From DATKLX01 sp035542155 (GTDB lineage Bacteria > Chloroflexota > Anaerolineae > Anaerolineales > Anaerolineaceae), in NCBI GenBank assembly GCA_035542155.1, contig DATKLX010000047.1, positions 1 to 16,998 of the forward strand: a stretch of 16,998 nucleotides of DNA. Direction: 5' to 3'. Positions within the stretch are counted from its first letter, which is position 1. Each line of letters opens with the position of its first letter. The position numbers were made by a program, and so were the translations under genes. Positions 1 through 7,118 of this stretch are shown piece after piece. Under the pieces are notes generated by a model. The model searched no databases. It was not told the origin of the DNA and saw only the letters and a list, made by a program, of their open reading frames with translations.

Positions 1-7
1 TTGTCTT

Positions 8-505
8 TTGCGTACTGTTCGCGTAACATGGGAGGTGCCTCCGCGGTATGGGTTTGGTCTGGTCACCTTCCTTTTACCAAAGAGGCATTTCGTTTGTCAA
101 ATTGTTAATGTGCTGGGTGCGTGTTTCGCACCAGAAACTAACCTAGTTTATTTACCCCTGGTGGTCCGGCAGGAGCCGCCTCCACCCCCCGTGGGGGAAA
201 ACGTGCAGTGCGCGGCCAGCGGGCCGGCGCAGATCTGCGCCTGGGTTTCGAATGGAAGCCCCCGGCAGAACTCAACGGTAACCGTGTACGGCAGGCTGCT
301 GGTCAACAATGTGGGTCAGGCCGGGCAGTCCATGGCGACCACCTGGCATTATAAGACCACCACTCCGACCTGCCCTGGTCTTACAGAGGGAACCGGTATC
401 GCCTCGTGCAGCCGGTCGATTGGCGGCGCGACTGTAGGTTACCAGGTCAATGTCGACGTGTCGATCGGCGGGTATGGGGTGACGACCTGGTTTATCCCGC
501 AGTAA
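8..505 (+). CDS. Secreted Ig-like domain protein, probably incomplete at its N-terminus
   Basis: The frame is open from the window edge; a TTG at 8 is the first in-window start and may not be the real one. Residues about 46-53 read VYLPLVVR followed by a proline run (PPPPP), a juncture common in extracytoplasmic proteins of Chloroflexota. The last ~100 residues are rich in Thr, Gly, Val and Ser with four cysteines in two pairs (CAASGPAQIC and CPGLTEGTGIASC), suggesting a beta-sandwich (Ig-like) domain with disulfides. No clear signal peptide can be read before the YLPLV segment, so the 5' end is either outside the window or damaged. It ends with TAA at 503-505 and faces the lipoprotein gene. 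Function unknown; adhesion or carbohydrate binding would be a guess. Confidence 0.5.
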   Translation: MRTVRVTWEVPPRYGFGLVTFLLPKRHFVCQIVNVLGACFAPETNLVYLPLVVRQEPPPPPVGENVQCAASGPAQICAWVSNGSPRQNSTVTVYGRLLVNNVGQAGQSMATTWHYKTTTPTCPGLTEGTGIASCSRSIGGATVGYQVNVDVSIGGYGVTTWFIPQ

Positions 506-510
506 TACAA

Positions 511-543
511 GGAGGGCGGCGAGATGAAACCTCACCGCCCTCT
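511..543. terminator. Bidirectional hairpin between convergent genes
   Basis: GAGGGCGG at 512-519 pairs with CCGCCCTC at 535-542; the stem continues inward past one C/A mismatch with GAG (521-523) and CTC (531-533), leaving a 7-base loop. It lies in the 53-base gap between two converging genes, the usual place for a shared terminator. No long T-run follows on either strand, so intrinsic termination is likely but not certain. Confidence 0.5.
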
Positions 544-558
544 CTGGGGATTTCGGCA

Positions 559-1188
559 TCAATAGTGGTAGCCGCCGGGGCCGTCGCTGGGGGCAGCGCC
601 TGAGGCAGCCGGGGTAGAGCTGGATGGTGCCGCGCTGACGGTTGCCGCGTGCCAGACACCGCCAAACTGATTGAAGCCGTCGCCGGTCGCGTCGCCCGGG
701 TTCTTATCGCCGATAAATGTGTAGAGGGGCTTGCCATCGTAGGTGACCTGTTTCGCGCCGTCGGGCCGTGAGATCGTCGCCAGGGCGGCGGCGACGCCGG
801 GCCCGCCCTGGGGCTGCGCGCTGGCAGTGAGCGGCGGCCAGTACGTGACGCAGTCGCTGGCGGTGCACTTGCTCTCCTGGGGGGTGTCGATCTCGAAGGT
901 GTAGAGGGTCAAACCGTTGGCGTTAACGAGGATCTTTCCCAGCTTCGGATTGTCAGCGGCCTGCACGGTCGCGCCGCCGGTAGCGGGGATCTGCTCCGCG
1001 GCCGTAGGTGCCCTGGTCGCAGTGGCTGGCGGGGTTGCGGTGTTCTCACGGGTTGGCTGGGGGACATCATTGTATTGGGGCGGTGGGAGAGTCGCGGCGG
1101 CGGCGGGAGCGCAGGCGGTTAAAACGAGAACGAAAAGGGCAGCACTCAGGGCTCGCCCTGGATTGAGAGAAATCAGGTGTTTCATCAT
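559..1188 (-). CDS. Lipoprotein with two COG4315-type (PF03640) repeats
   Basis: A 209-residue exported lipoprotein. The N-terminus has a basic head, a hydrophobic core (about 13-23) and a lipobox LTAC with Cys26 as the lipidation site. Residues 27-80 are a low-complexity Pro/Thr/Ala linker. Two repeats follow: about 83-120 (KILVNANGLTLYTF, then a Cys109/Cys114 pair and VTYWPPL) and about 146-183 (VTYDGKPLYTFIGD, then FNQFGGVWHAA). This repeat pair is typical of the 'secreted repeat of unknown function' lipoproteins. The tail is Ser/Pro/Gly-rich and ends GGYHY. A strong Shine-Dalgarno (AAGGAGGT, complement of 1191-1198) sits only 2-3 bases before the first ATG and 5-6 before the second (1183-1185), so the second Met may be the true start. 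Biochemical role not known; a cell-surface electron or metal function has been suggested for relatives but nothing here proves it. Confidence 0.85.
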   Translation of the reverse strand: MMKHLISLNPGRALSAALFVLVLTACAPAAAATLPPPQYNDVPQPTRENTATPPATATRAPTAAEQIPATGGATVQAADNPKLGKILVNANGLTLYTFEIDTPQESKCTASDCVTYWPPLTASAQPQGGPGVAAALATISRPDGAKQVTYDGKPLYTFIGDKNPGDATGDGFNQFGGVWHAATVSAAPSSSTPAASGAAPSDGPGGYHY

Positions 1189-1224
1189 CTACCTCCTTCA
1201 TGACATGTAACTCCTTACTTTATC

Positions 1225-1242
1225 AAGGGCCAGTTGGCCCTT
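1225..1242. promoter_or_regulatory. 18-bp perfect palindrome upstream of the lipoprotein gene
   Basis: AAGGGCCA-GT-TGGCCCTT is a perfect inverted repeat 37 bases upstream of the lipoprotein start. On the minus strand it would lie in the 5' leader or core promoter. It could be an operator or a leader hairpin; no regulator can be named. Confidence 0.35.
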
Positions 1243-1534
1243 CTATTCCTGAATTCATACACAGATACGCAGGTATGGTGGTACAGGATGTATGGCCTGG
1301 TTAATAATTTGATGAGGAACTTCTGGCATGGCAGGGTTGCGAGGCGCTGGCTCTGCTGGTGGGAATTCTGTTGAGCGCGATGGAATCCTGATGAAGTAGA
1401 GCGGAATTCCAATCCCTGGCAAATAACGATCCGGAGCCCTACCTGTTTTTTCCAACTCCAGGTGGGGTTCATTATATTAACGTTGGTGATCGATCAGAGA
1501 ATGCCGGCGGTTTGAAGGTCGGTTTCGACCCTTC
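1243..1534. other. Stretch with no supported gene
   Basis: Between the lipoprotein leader and the small frame ending at 1535 no reading frame has coding-like composition or a good ribosome binding site. The frames that stay open (both on the minus strand, about 1215-1472) give Arg/Gln/Pro-rich sequence without recognisable motifs. The stretch is less GC-rich than the flanking genes. Confidence 0.5.
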
Positions 1535-1657
1535 TTATTCGGTGGTTGATGGGAACAAATCCAGGCGCCAGTCGTTGCAGCGCAGCCTGGAGCCGGGTGG
1601 GTGTTCGAAATCGGCCGCGCCCCGCAGGGTGAAGCCGGCCTTGCGCCAGAGTTTCAC
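1535..1657 (-). CDS. Possible 40-residue ORF coupled to the hydrolase gene, or a gene remnant
   Basis: A GTG at 1655-1657 overlaps the TGA stop of the upstream hydrolase (GTGA), and the frame runs to TAA at 1535-1537. The product, beginning VKLWRKAGFTLRGAADF and ending NDWRLDLFPSTTE, has a natural mix of hydrophobic, acidic and aromatic residues. It is too short for an enzyme and resembles the C-terminal end of a larger protein. I do not recognise the family. It may be a real small protein translated by coupling, or the 3' stump of a gene lost by deletion. Confidence 0.25.
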   Translation of the reverse strand: MKLWRKAGFTLRGAADFEHPPGSRLRCNDWRLDLFPSTTE

Positions 1658-2211
1658 TGCATTTCACTTTCTTTCAAAATTTCTTCCACGCTGAGCACTG
1701 TCGCGAATGTGGACTTGAGCGCGGCGAGGAAGGCAGCATGAACGTCGGCGGCGGGGACGGTCCGCTCGCCGAAATTGAGGGCGCGGGTCGCGCAGGCGTC
1801 GTGGGCGACGAGGCACTGAAAGCCGTGGTCATAGGCCGCGCGGGTCGTGGCGTCGATGCACATGTGGGTCATGCTGCCGGCGATGACCAGGCGGTCGACC
1901 GAAAGGGAGTGGAGGTGCTCGAGGAGCGAGGTCTGGCGGAAGCTGTTGGGGTAGTTTTTCTGGAAGAGGGTCTCGCCCTCGAGCGGGGCGACGAGGGGAT
2001 GGATCTGGGCGCCCTTGGTCCCGGGAAGGAAGAAGGTCGCGCCGGGGCGGACGGCGAGGTGCTGGATGTGGACGAGGGGAAGATGGCGCTGGCGGAAGCA
2101 GTCGAGGAGGCGGCGGGCCTGTTGGGCGGCTTCGAGGCTGCCTTCGAGCTCCATTTTCCCGCCGGGGAAATAATCATTCTGGACGTCGATGAGGAGGAGG
2201 GATGTGGTCAT
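1654..2211 (-). CDS. Isochorismatase-family cysteine hydrolase
   Basis: A 185-residue cytosolic hydrolase of the isochorismatase / nicotinamidase superfamily. The three catalytic residues are in the expected places: Asp9 in LLIDVQNDYF, Lys85 in FQKNYPNSF, and Cys118 in SMTHMCIDATTRAAYDHGF. A non-proline cis-peptide region precedes the cysteine (IAGSMTHMC), as usual in the family. The length matches single-domain members. Its ATG (complement of 2209-2211) overlaps the phosphoglucomutase stop as ATGA, so the two genes are co-transcribed and probably translationally coupled. The substrate cannot be read from the sequence: nicotinamide, an N-carbamoyl amine or an isochorismate-like compound are all possible. 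The metal-binding Asp-x-His of true nicotinamidases is not evident, which argues against that role. Confidence 0.9.
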   Translation of the reverse strand: MTTSLLLIDVQNDYFPGGKMELEGSLEAAQQARRLLDCFRQRHLPLVHIQHLAVRPGATFFLPGTKGAQIHPLVAPLEGETLFQKNYPNSFRQTSLLEHLHSLSVDRLVIAGSMTHMCIDATTRAAYDHGFQCLVAHDACATRALNFGERTVPAADVHAAFLAALKSTFATVLSVEEILKESEMQ

Positions 2212-3857
2212 GGGGTTCCTTTTGCTAGAGCCGCATTCACAATCTCCTGGGCTTCGGAGAAGATGGCTTCGAGGTGGGCGGAGCCCTTGAAGGATTCGGC
2301 ATAGATTTTGTAGATGTCCTCGGTGCCGGAGGGGCGGGCGGCGAACCAGCCGTTCTCGGTGACCACCTTGAGCCCGCCGATCGGGGCGTTGTTGCTGGGG
2401 GCGCGGGTCAGGCGGGCGAGGATCGGCTCGCCGGCGAGGGTATAGGCCTCGACCATCTCAGGGGAGAGATCGTTGAGCACGGCCTTTTGCTCCGGGGAAG
2501 CGGGGACATCTTTGCGCTCGTAGACCGGGCTGCCGAACTGGCCCTCGAGGGCGCGGTAGTACTCGCCAGGGTCGCGGCCGATGACGGCGGTGATCTCGGC
2601 GGCGAGCAGGTCCATGATCGGCCCGTCTTTGTCGGTGGTCCAGACGCTGCCGTCGCGGCGGAGGAAGGACGCGCCGGCGCTCTCCTCGCCTCCGAAACCG
2701 AAAGAGCTGTTGAGCAGGCCATCGACGAACCATTTAAAGCCCACCGGCACCTCGGCCAGACGGCGGCCCAGGCCGGCGGCGACGCGGTCGATCATCGAGC
2801 TGGAGACGACCGTCTTGCCCACCGCGGCGTCCACGGGCCAGCCGGTCCGCCTGCGGAAGAGGTAGTCGATGGCGACGGACAGGTAATGGTTTGGGTTCAT
2901 CAGCCCGGCGCTGGGGGTGACGATGCCGTGGCGGTCGGCGTCGGGGTCGTTGCCGAAGGCGACGTCGAACTGGTCCTTGAGGCCGACCAGGCTGGCCATG
3001 GCGTAGGGCGAGGAGCAGTCCATGCGGATCTTGCCGTCATGGTCGACGGTCATGAAGGAGAAGGTCGGGTCAAGGACGGGGTTGACGACCTGGATATTGA
3101 GCTTGTAGGTCTCGGCGATGGGGGCCCAGAAGGCCAGGCTTGACCCGCCGAGGGGATCGACGCCGATCTTGAGCCCGGCGGAAGAGATCGCCTCCAGGTC
3201 CACCACGCTGGCGAGCCCGGCGACGTAGGCGGAGACGTAATCGTAGTGGTGGACGTTCGCGGCCCGCAGGGCGCGGGTATACGGAATGCGCCGCACGGCC
3301 TTCAGCCCGCCGGCGAGGATCTCGTTCGCGCGGTCCTGGATGGCGCGGGTGGTGCCGGTGTCGGCGGGGCCGGCGGCGGGCGGGTTGTATTTGAAGCCGC
3401 CATCGTCCGGGGGGTTGTGCGAGGGAGTGATCACCACGCCATCGGCCAGGCCGGCCTGTTTCCCCCGGTTGTAGGTGAGGATGGCGAAGGAGATCACCGG
3501 CGTGGGGGTGTAGCCGAGGCCGGACTGGATGACCAGCTCGACCCCATTGGCGGCGAAGACTTCGACCGCGCTGGCGAAGGCCGGCTCGGACAGGGCGTGG
3601 GTGTCCATCCCCATGTAGAGCGGGCCGCTGATGCCCTGCGCCTGGCGGTGCTCGCAGATTGCCTGGCAGATGGCGAGGACGTGGTTTTCGTTGAAGGAGC
3701 ATTTGAGCGAAGAGCCGCGGTGCCCGGAGGTGCCGAAGGCGACGCGTTGCTCGCGGACCGCCGGGTCTGGCTGGTAGGTGTAGTAAGCGGAGACGAGCCT
3801 GGGGATATTGGTGAGGAGCTCGCGAGGAGCGGGTTTGCCGGCGAGGGGAGAGGGCAT
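2208..3857 (-). CDS. pgm: Phosphoglucomutase (alpha-D-glucose-phosphate specific)
   Basis: Interconverts glucose 1-phosphate and glucose 6-phosphate in the cytosol, linking glycolysis to glycogen and sugar nucleotide synthesis. From the ATG at 3857 the protein is 549 residues, close to the E. coli Pgm length. Landmarks in order: GTSGHRGS near 42-49; the phosphoserine loop ITPSHNPPDDGGFKYNPP with catalytic Ser146; the Mg-binding loop GNDPDADRHG (302-311); the sugar-binding loop GGEESAGASF (389-398); the phosphate-binding RPSGTEDIYKIYAESF (508-523). The frame stays open upstream to 4016, but that extension crosses a repeat element and reads as non-protein. The start at 3857 has an AGGAG six bases upstream (complement of 3864-3868), so I chose it. 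The gene's TGA overlaps the downstream hydrolase ATG. Confidence 0.95.
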   Translation of the reverse strand: MPSPLAGKPAPRELLTNIPRLVSAYYTYQPDPAVREQRVAFGTSGHRGSSLKCSFNENHVLAICQAICEHRQAQGISGPLYMGMDTHALSEPAFASAVEVFAANGVELVIQSGLGYTPTPVISFAILTYNRGKQAGLADGVVITPSHNPPDDGGFKYNPPAAGPADTGTTRAIQDRANEILAGGLKAVRRIPYTRALRAANVHHYDYVSAYVAGLASVVDLEAISSAGLKIGVDPLGGSSLAFWAPIAETYKLNIQVVNPVLDPTFSFMTVDHDGKIRMDCSSPYAMASLVGLKDQFDVAFGNDPDADRHGIVTPSAGLMNPNHYLSVAIDYLFRRRTGWPVDAAVGKTVVSSSMIDRVAAGLGRRLAEVPVGFKWFVDGLLNSSFGFGGEESAGASFLRRDGSVWTTDKDGPIMDLLAAEITAVIGRDPGEYYRALEGQFGSPVYERKDVPASPEQKAVLNDLSPEMVEAYTLAGEPILARLTRAPSNNAPIGGLKVVTENGWFAARPSGTEDIYKIYAESFKGSAHLEAIFSEAQEIVNAALAKGTP

Positions 3858-3966
3858 GGGAATCTCCTGGGAAGAGAGCAGAGAGGAGAGCAGAGAACTG
3901 TAAGGGCGGCTCTGCTGACCGAAAGGAGGATCCGCCCAGGTCCTTGCCAGGGCACAGATCCTTTCT

Positions 3967-4063
3967 GTAGGGTGCGGACCTATGTGTCCGCCCGTCCTTG
4001 CCACGGCGCAGGTCATTGCATCATTGCACCGCAGAGCGGGTCGACACGTAGGTCGACCCCTAC
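3967..4063. repeat. Pair of inverted REP-like palindromic elements
   Basis: The first copy (about 3967-3993) contains GCGGAC-ctatgt-GTCCGC (3974-3991). The second (about 4036-4063) contains GGGTCGAC-acgtag-GTCGACCC (4038-4059). Read on the opposite strand, the second copy begins GTAGGGGTCGACCTACGTG, which aligns with GTAGGGTGCGGACCTATGTG of the first; the two are therefore diverged copies in inverted orientation about 45 bases apart. This is the arrangement of a REP doublet. The element lies between the pgm leader and the small membrane frame. Confidence 0.65.
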
Positions 4064-4281
4064 GGTCGGTTGGGATTAACCGCTGGATATATTGTACCGG
4101 GGAAGAGGAAAATCAACCATCGGATGTACCCCTGGTCACCCTTATTTTCAAGGCAGTCGCTGTCGCAATGGGCATCGCCGCGGTGGTGCTGAACATCCTC
4201 GGGAAGGTTACCCCGCAGACGACCGGCATCCTGTTGGGATTGGGGCTGGCGGCGCTGGCGATTGTGGAGCTGAAGGAGTGA
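3982..4281 (+). CDS. Small membrane protein frame, start uncertain
   Basis: Only the last ~50 codons look like protein: from about 4120 the frame encodes a hydrophobic stretch (LVTLIFKAVAVAMGIAAVVL), a short polar turn (GKVTPQTTG) and a second hydrophobic stretch (ILLGLGLAALAIVELKE), i.e. two short membrane helices. The first ATG (3982) is inside the REP-like element, so translation from there is doubtful. The next ATG (4168) falls inside the first helix and has no good Shine-Dalgarno; a CTG at 4132 would preserve the whole helix pair. A U-tailed terminator on the same strand follows at 4335-4378, which supports a transcribed gene. No function can be assigned. Confidence 0.4.
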   Translation: MCPPVLATAQVIASLHRRAGRHVGRPLRSVGINRWIYCTGEEENQPSDVPLVTLIFKAVAVAMGIAAVVLNILGKVTPQTTGILLGLGLAALAIVELKE

Positions 4282-4334
4282 CGAGAACCGAGAGCCGAGA
4301 ACCGTAAGAAGCATGGCGCTAATCTTTTGTTTTC

Positions 4335-4378
4335 AGGCAGACCTGTGGGGATTTCCAAACCCTTCTGGTCTGCCTTTT
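4335..4378 (+). terminator. Rho-independent terminator
   Basis: AGGCAGACC (4335-4343) pairs with GGTCTGCCT (4367-4375), followed directly by further T bases (TTTT at 4375-4378). On the minus strand the hairpin is followed by TGAAAAC, so it works best for plus-strand transcripts, i.e. the small membrane frame. Confidence 0.65.
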
Positions 4379-4382
4379 GATG

Positions 4383-5171
4383 TTAGCTGCTGGCGCTGGA
4401 ATACTTTCTAATCCCGGCCCGCCAGATGCGCGAGGAGATGAAGAGGGCGGCGACGCCGATGCCCAGGAAGACGAGGACCTGCCACCAGGCCAGGTCGCCG
4501 CGCAGGCCCTGGAGCGGGACGGTGGTGGCGATGGCGATGGGGATGACGAAGGTGACGATGATGCGCAGCCAGGGCGGGTAGACTGTGGCGGGGAAGCGCC
4601 CGGCGCTCATCAGCGCGTCGAGGATGGTGACGTTATTGTCGAACTTGACGAACCAGAAGGTAAAGGCGATCAGGACGATCCACAGGCTGTAGAGCACCGC
4701 CATGCCGGACAGGGCCAGGACGAGGAAGCTGACCAGGTTGGAGAAGGTGGCGATGCTGCGGCTCATGCTGACCCCCACGCCGATGAGGATCGCGGCCAGG
4801 ACGATCTCCCAGACCCGCCAGACGACCACGCGCGAGATGCTGACCAGGAGCTGGCTGTTGACCGGCTGGAGCAGGTTGTAGTCGAAGGAGCCGTCGCGGA
4901 TGCTGGTGTTGAAGCGCTCGGTGTTGGGCCAGACGATGGAGTACATGAACATATTGGCCAACCGCCAGACGCCGAGAAGAGCGATTAATTCCCCCAGGCC
5001 CCAGCCGCTGAGCGAGGAGGTGTTGCTGAAGATCACCTGGAGGCTGATCAGCTCCCAGACCAGCCAGAAGAGGTTCATGACAATGCTGAAGGTCGTGTCT
5101 GCGCGGTAAGCGGCTGCCTGTTGCAGGTTGACCTTCAGATAGGCGGCAATGAGCTTGAAGACGTGTTTCAT
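4383..5171 (-). CDS. ABC-2 exporter permease, COG3694 type
   Basis: A 262-residue integral membrane protein with about six hydrophobic segments (near 28-50, 63-80, 118-135, 143-175, 200-220, 233-250). The N-terminus (MKHVFKLIAAYLKVNLQQAAAYRADTTF cut short here) and the conserved IRDGSFDYNLLQPVN segment, about residues 91-105, match the PF06182 (ABC-2 family, COG3694) permeases. It pairs with the other permease to form the transmembrane channel. Its ATG follows the TGA of the upstream permease with no gap (5172/5171), so the two are translationally coupled. The last residues IWRAGIRKYSSASS parallel the end of its partner (IWRAGLKRYSAVGA), showing common ancestry. Substrate unknown. Confidence 0.88.
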   Translation of the reverse strand: MKHVFKLIAAYLKVNLQQAAAYRADTTFSIVMNLFWLVWELISLQVIFSNTSSLSGWGLGELIALLGVWRLANMFMYSIVWPNTERFNTSIRDGSFDYNLLQPVNSQLLVSISRVVVWRVWEIVLAAILIGVGVSMSRSIATFSNLVSFLVLALSGMAVLYSLWIVLIAFTFWFVKFDNNVTILDALMSAGRFPATVYPPWLRIIVTFVIPIAIATTVPLQGLRGDLAWWQVLVFLGIGVAALFISSRIWRAGIRKYSSASS

Positions 5172-5969
5172 TCAGGCTCCCACCGCGGAATAGCGCTTGA
5201 GTCCGGCGCGCCAGATCCATCCGAAGGCGAGCAGGGCCAGGCCAAACCAGACGGCCTGCAGGATGAAGTCCATGCGGATCTGATCAGGGGTGAGGCGGCC
5301 AAGGATGAGCTGGATGGGGAAGTAAATGAAAAGCTGGAACGGAAGGAACCGGGCGACGTTCTGGACGGCCACAGGCAGCAGGTCGAGTGGGACGAAGGTG
5401 CCCCCCAGGAGCAGGGCGAAGGCGTAGATAAACTCGCTAATCGAATAGACCCGCGTCGTCCAGAAAGCGATGCACGTGATGATCGCCCCCAGGAGGAAGT
5501 TGATCGCGAAGCCGCCGAGCACGGCGAGGGTCGCCAGGCTCAGGTTCGCGGCGGTGACGTGGCTGAAGTCGGGGCGGAAGGCCAGGAAGAGGACCACCCA
5601 GATGGGAGCCAGGGCAATAAGGGTGAGGACCTTGAAAGCGATGTTGTACATCAGGCCGTTGGTCAGCAGAGGATGTGTGGGGCGGAGCAAGTCGTCGGAG
5701 AGCGTGCCGTCCTGGACCTTGTAGGCGAAGATGTGGATGGTGATTTCCTGGGTGAGCTTGTCGACGATGACCAGGGTGAGGTAATAGGCGGCGAAATCGG
5801 CGGCGGTGAGCCCTTTGACGGTGTTCTGGCTGTTGGCCACGGCGCGCCAGACGGAGAGGTACACGACCGGGGAAACCAGGCCGTAGAGCAGGTACATGAT
5901 CAGATTGGCGCGATACTGCCACTGCTCGGCCCAGTTGACCTGCCAGAGGCGCTGAAAAATCTTGAGCAT
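5172..5969 (-). CDS. ABC-2 exporter permease, COG4587 type
   Basis: A 265-residue permease starting at MLKIFQRLWQVNWAEQWQYR. The frame is open much further upstream, but only as a shadow of the ATPase gene. About six hydrophobic segments are visible, with the family's conserved KVQDGTLSDDLLRPTHPLL segment between the second and third. The start codon overlaps the ATPase stop (TAATG), with AAGGTGG just upstream as Shine-Dalgarno. With the ATPase and the COG3694 permease it forms a heterodimeric-channel exporter of the type usually annotated as daunorubicin-like or viologen exporter; the real cargo is not known. Confidence 0.88.
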   Translation of the reverse strand: MLKIFQRLWQVNWAEQWQYRANLIMYLLYGLVSPVVYLSVWRAVANSQNTVKGLTAADFAAYYLTLVIVDKLTQEITIHIFAYKVQDGTLSDDLLRPTHPLLTNGLMYNIAFKVLTLIALAPIWVVLFLAFRPDFSHVTAANLSLATLAVLGGFAINFLLGAIITCIAFWTTRVYSISEFIYAFALLLGGTFVPLDLLPVAVQNVARFLPFQLFIYFPIQLILGRLTPDQIRMDFILQAVWFGLALLAFGWIWRAGLKRYSAVGA

Positions 5970-6973
5970 TAATCCACCTTTTCCTGAAAAGCGCGCTCGA
6001 TCACGTCCTCGATCGGCGGGTCCTCGACGGTCAGGTCGAGGACGGGCATCTCGGCGAGGATGCGCGCGGTGATCGCGGCGACCTGCTCCGCGGGGACCTG
6101 GACGAGGCACTTGCCGTCGCCGCTGGGATTGGGGACCTCCGTGCCATAGGCGCGAAGGTCCGCGTGGGCATATGTGGCCAGGTCGACGCCGATGATCTTG
6201 AACGGGGCGATCTGGCGGGAGAGCTCGCTGAGGCCGCCGTCGTATTTGAGCCGCCCGTGGTGAATGATGATGATCCGCTCGCAAAGGGCGGTCACGTCGG
6301 CCATGTAGTGGCTGGTGAGGAGGATGGTCGCCCCGGTGCGGCGGTTGTACTCCTGGAGGAAGGAGCGGATGCGCGCCTGGGCGGAGATATCCAGCCCGAT
6401 GGTGGGCTCGTCGAGGAAGAGGACTCTGGGGCGGTGGAGCAGGGCGGCGGCTAGCTCGCACTTCATCCGCTCGCCGAGGGAGAGGTTGCGCACCGGCTTG
6501 CGGGTGATGGGGGCCAACCCGAGGAGCTCGTCCAGCTCCTTCAAAGTCTGGCGGTAATCGGCGTCGCTGATGCGGTAGATGGCCTGGTTGAGGAGGAAGG
6601 AATCGGCGGCGGGGATATCCCAGGAGAGGCGGTTGCGCTGGCCCATCACCAGGGTCATCGCGCGCAAGTACTCAGGGCGGCGGTCCCAGGGGGTGAAGCC
6701 CAGGACCTGGACCTTACCGCCGCTGGGGTGGAGCAGGCCGGAGAGCATCTTGAGCGTGGTGGTCTTCCCAGCGCCGTTGGGGCCGATGAAACCGACCACC
6801 TCGCCCTGACCGATCTGGAAATTGACCTCCTGGACGGCGCGCACGTCTTTATAGGTGCGCTTGAAAAAGCCGCGCAGCGCGGAGGTAAACCCACCCTCGC
6901 GCTCGGCGACTTGATAGGTTTTGCTCAGGTTTTCGACCTGGATGGGAGCCTGTTTTTGAGTCTGACCAACCAT
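5969..6973 (-). CDS. ABC transporter ATP-binding protein, COG4586 type
   Basis: Powers the two-permease exporter encoded downstream. From the ATG at 6973 the protein is 334 residues; a TTG at 6985 would add four. Using numbering from 6985: Walker A GPNGAGKT (68-75), Q-loop region VMGQRNRLSWDIP (113-125), signature LSLGERMK (168-175), Walker B VLFLDEPTIGLD (188-199), H-loop His226 in LLTSHYMAD. The family's hallmark insert before Walker A (ALRGFFKRTYKDVRAVQEV) and the ~80-residue C-terminal domain after the nucleotide-binding fold are both present. It is the first gene of a tight three-gene unit with 1-base overlaps or zero gaps. Confidence 0.92.
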   Translation of the reverse strand: MVGQTQKQAPIQVENLSKTYQVAEREGGFTSALRGFFKRTYKDVRAVQEVNFQIGQGEVVGFIGPNGAGKTTTLKMLSGLLHPSGGKVQVLGFTPWDRRPEYLRAMTLVMGQRNRLSWDIPAADSFLLNQAIYRISDADYRQTLKELDELLGLAPITRKPVRNLSLGERMKCELAAALLHRPRVLFLDEPTIGLDISAQARIRSFLQEYNRRTGATILLTSHYMADVTALCERIIIIHHGRLKYDGGLSELSRQIAPFKIIGVDLATYAHADLRAYGTEVPNPSGDGKCLVQVPAEQVAAITARILAEMPVLDLTVEDPPIEDVIERAFQEKVD

Positions 6974-7005
6974 ATTTCGCACCAAAACTCGATTTTCTGG
7001 CTATC

Positions 7006-7039
7006 GGCGCGGGACATCGCGCCGGCCATTATTATTATA
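7006..7039 (-). promoter_or_regulatory. Candidate -10 box and leader hairpin of the exporter operon
   Basis: On the minus strand a perfect TATAAT (complement of 7034-7039) lies about 60 bases before the ATPase start; no good -35 is found at 16-18 bases. Just downstream GGCGCG-N6-CGCGCC (7006-7023) forms a six-pair GC hairpin in the predicted 5' leader. Placement suggests the exporter has its own promoter separate from the AOR operon upstream. Confidence 0.35.
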
Positions 7040-7118
7040 GAACATTGGTGCGCAATAGGAGGGTTAGGCCGCAGATTACGTTGATATTACCGGTGGCCTC
7101 GAGCCACGAAATCCCGTC

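Noticed and set aside
3858..4016. N-terminal extension of phosphoglucomutase by 53 codons
   Set aside because: It would translate part of the REP-like element and a GA-rich direct repeat (about 3871-3900), lacks a ribosome binding site, and exceeds the family length; the ATG at 3857 has a good one.
5970..6461. N-terminal extension of the COG4587 permease
   Set aside because: This part is a frame-shifted shadow of the ATPase gene, Arg/Pro-rich; the permease starts at the TAATG overlap.
7090..7110. GTGGC-N5-GCCAC hairpin after AOR copy 1 as a terminator
   Set aside because: Only five pairs and no T-run; too weak to annotate.
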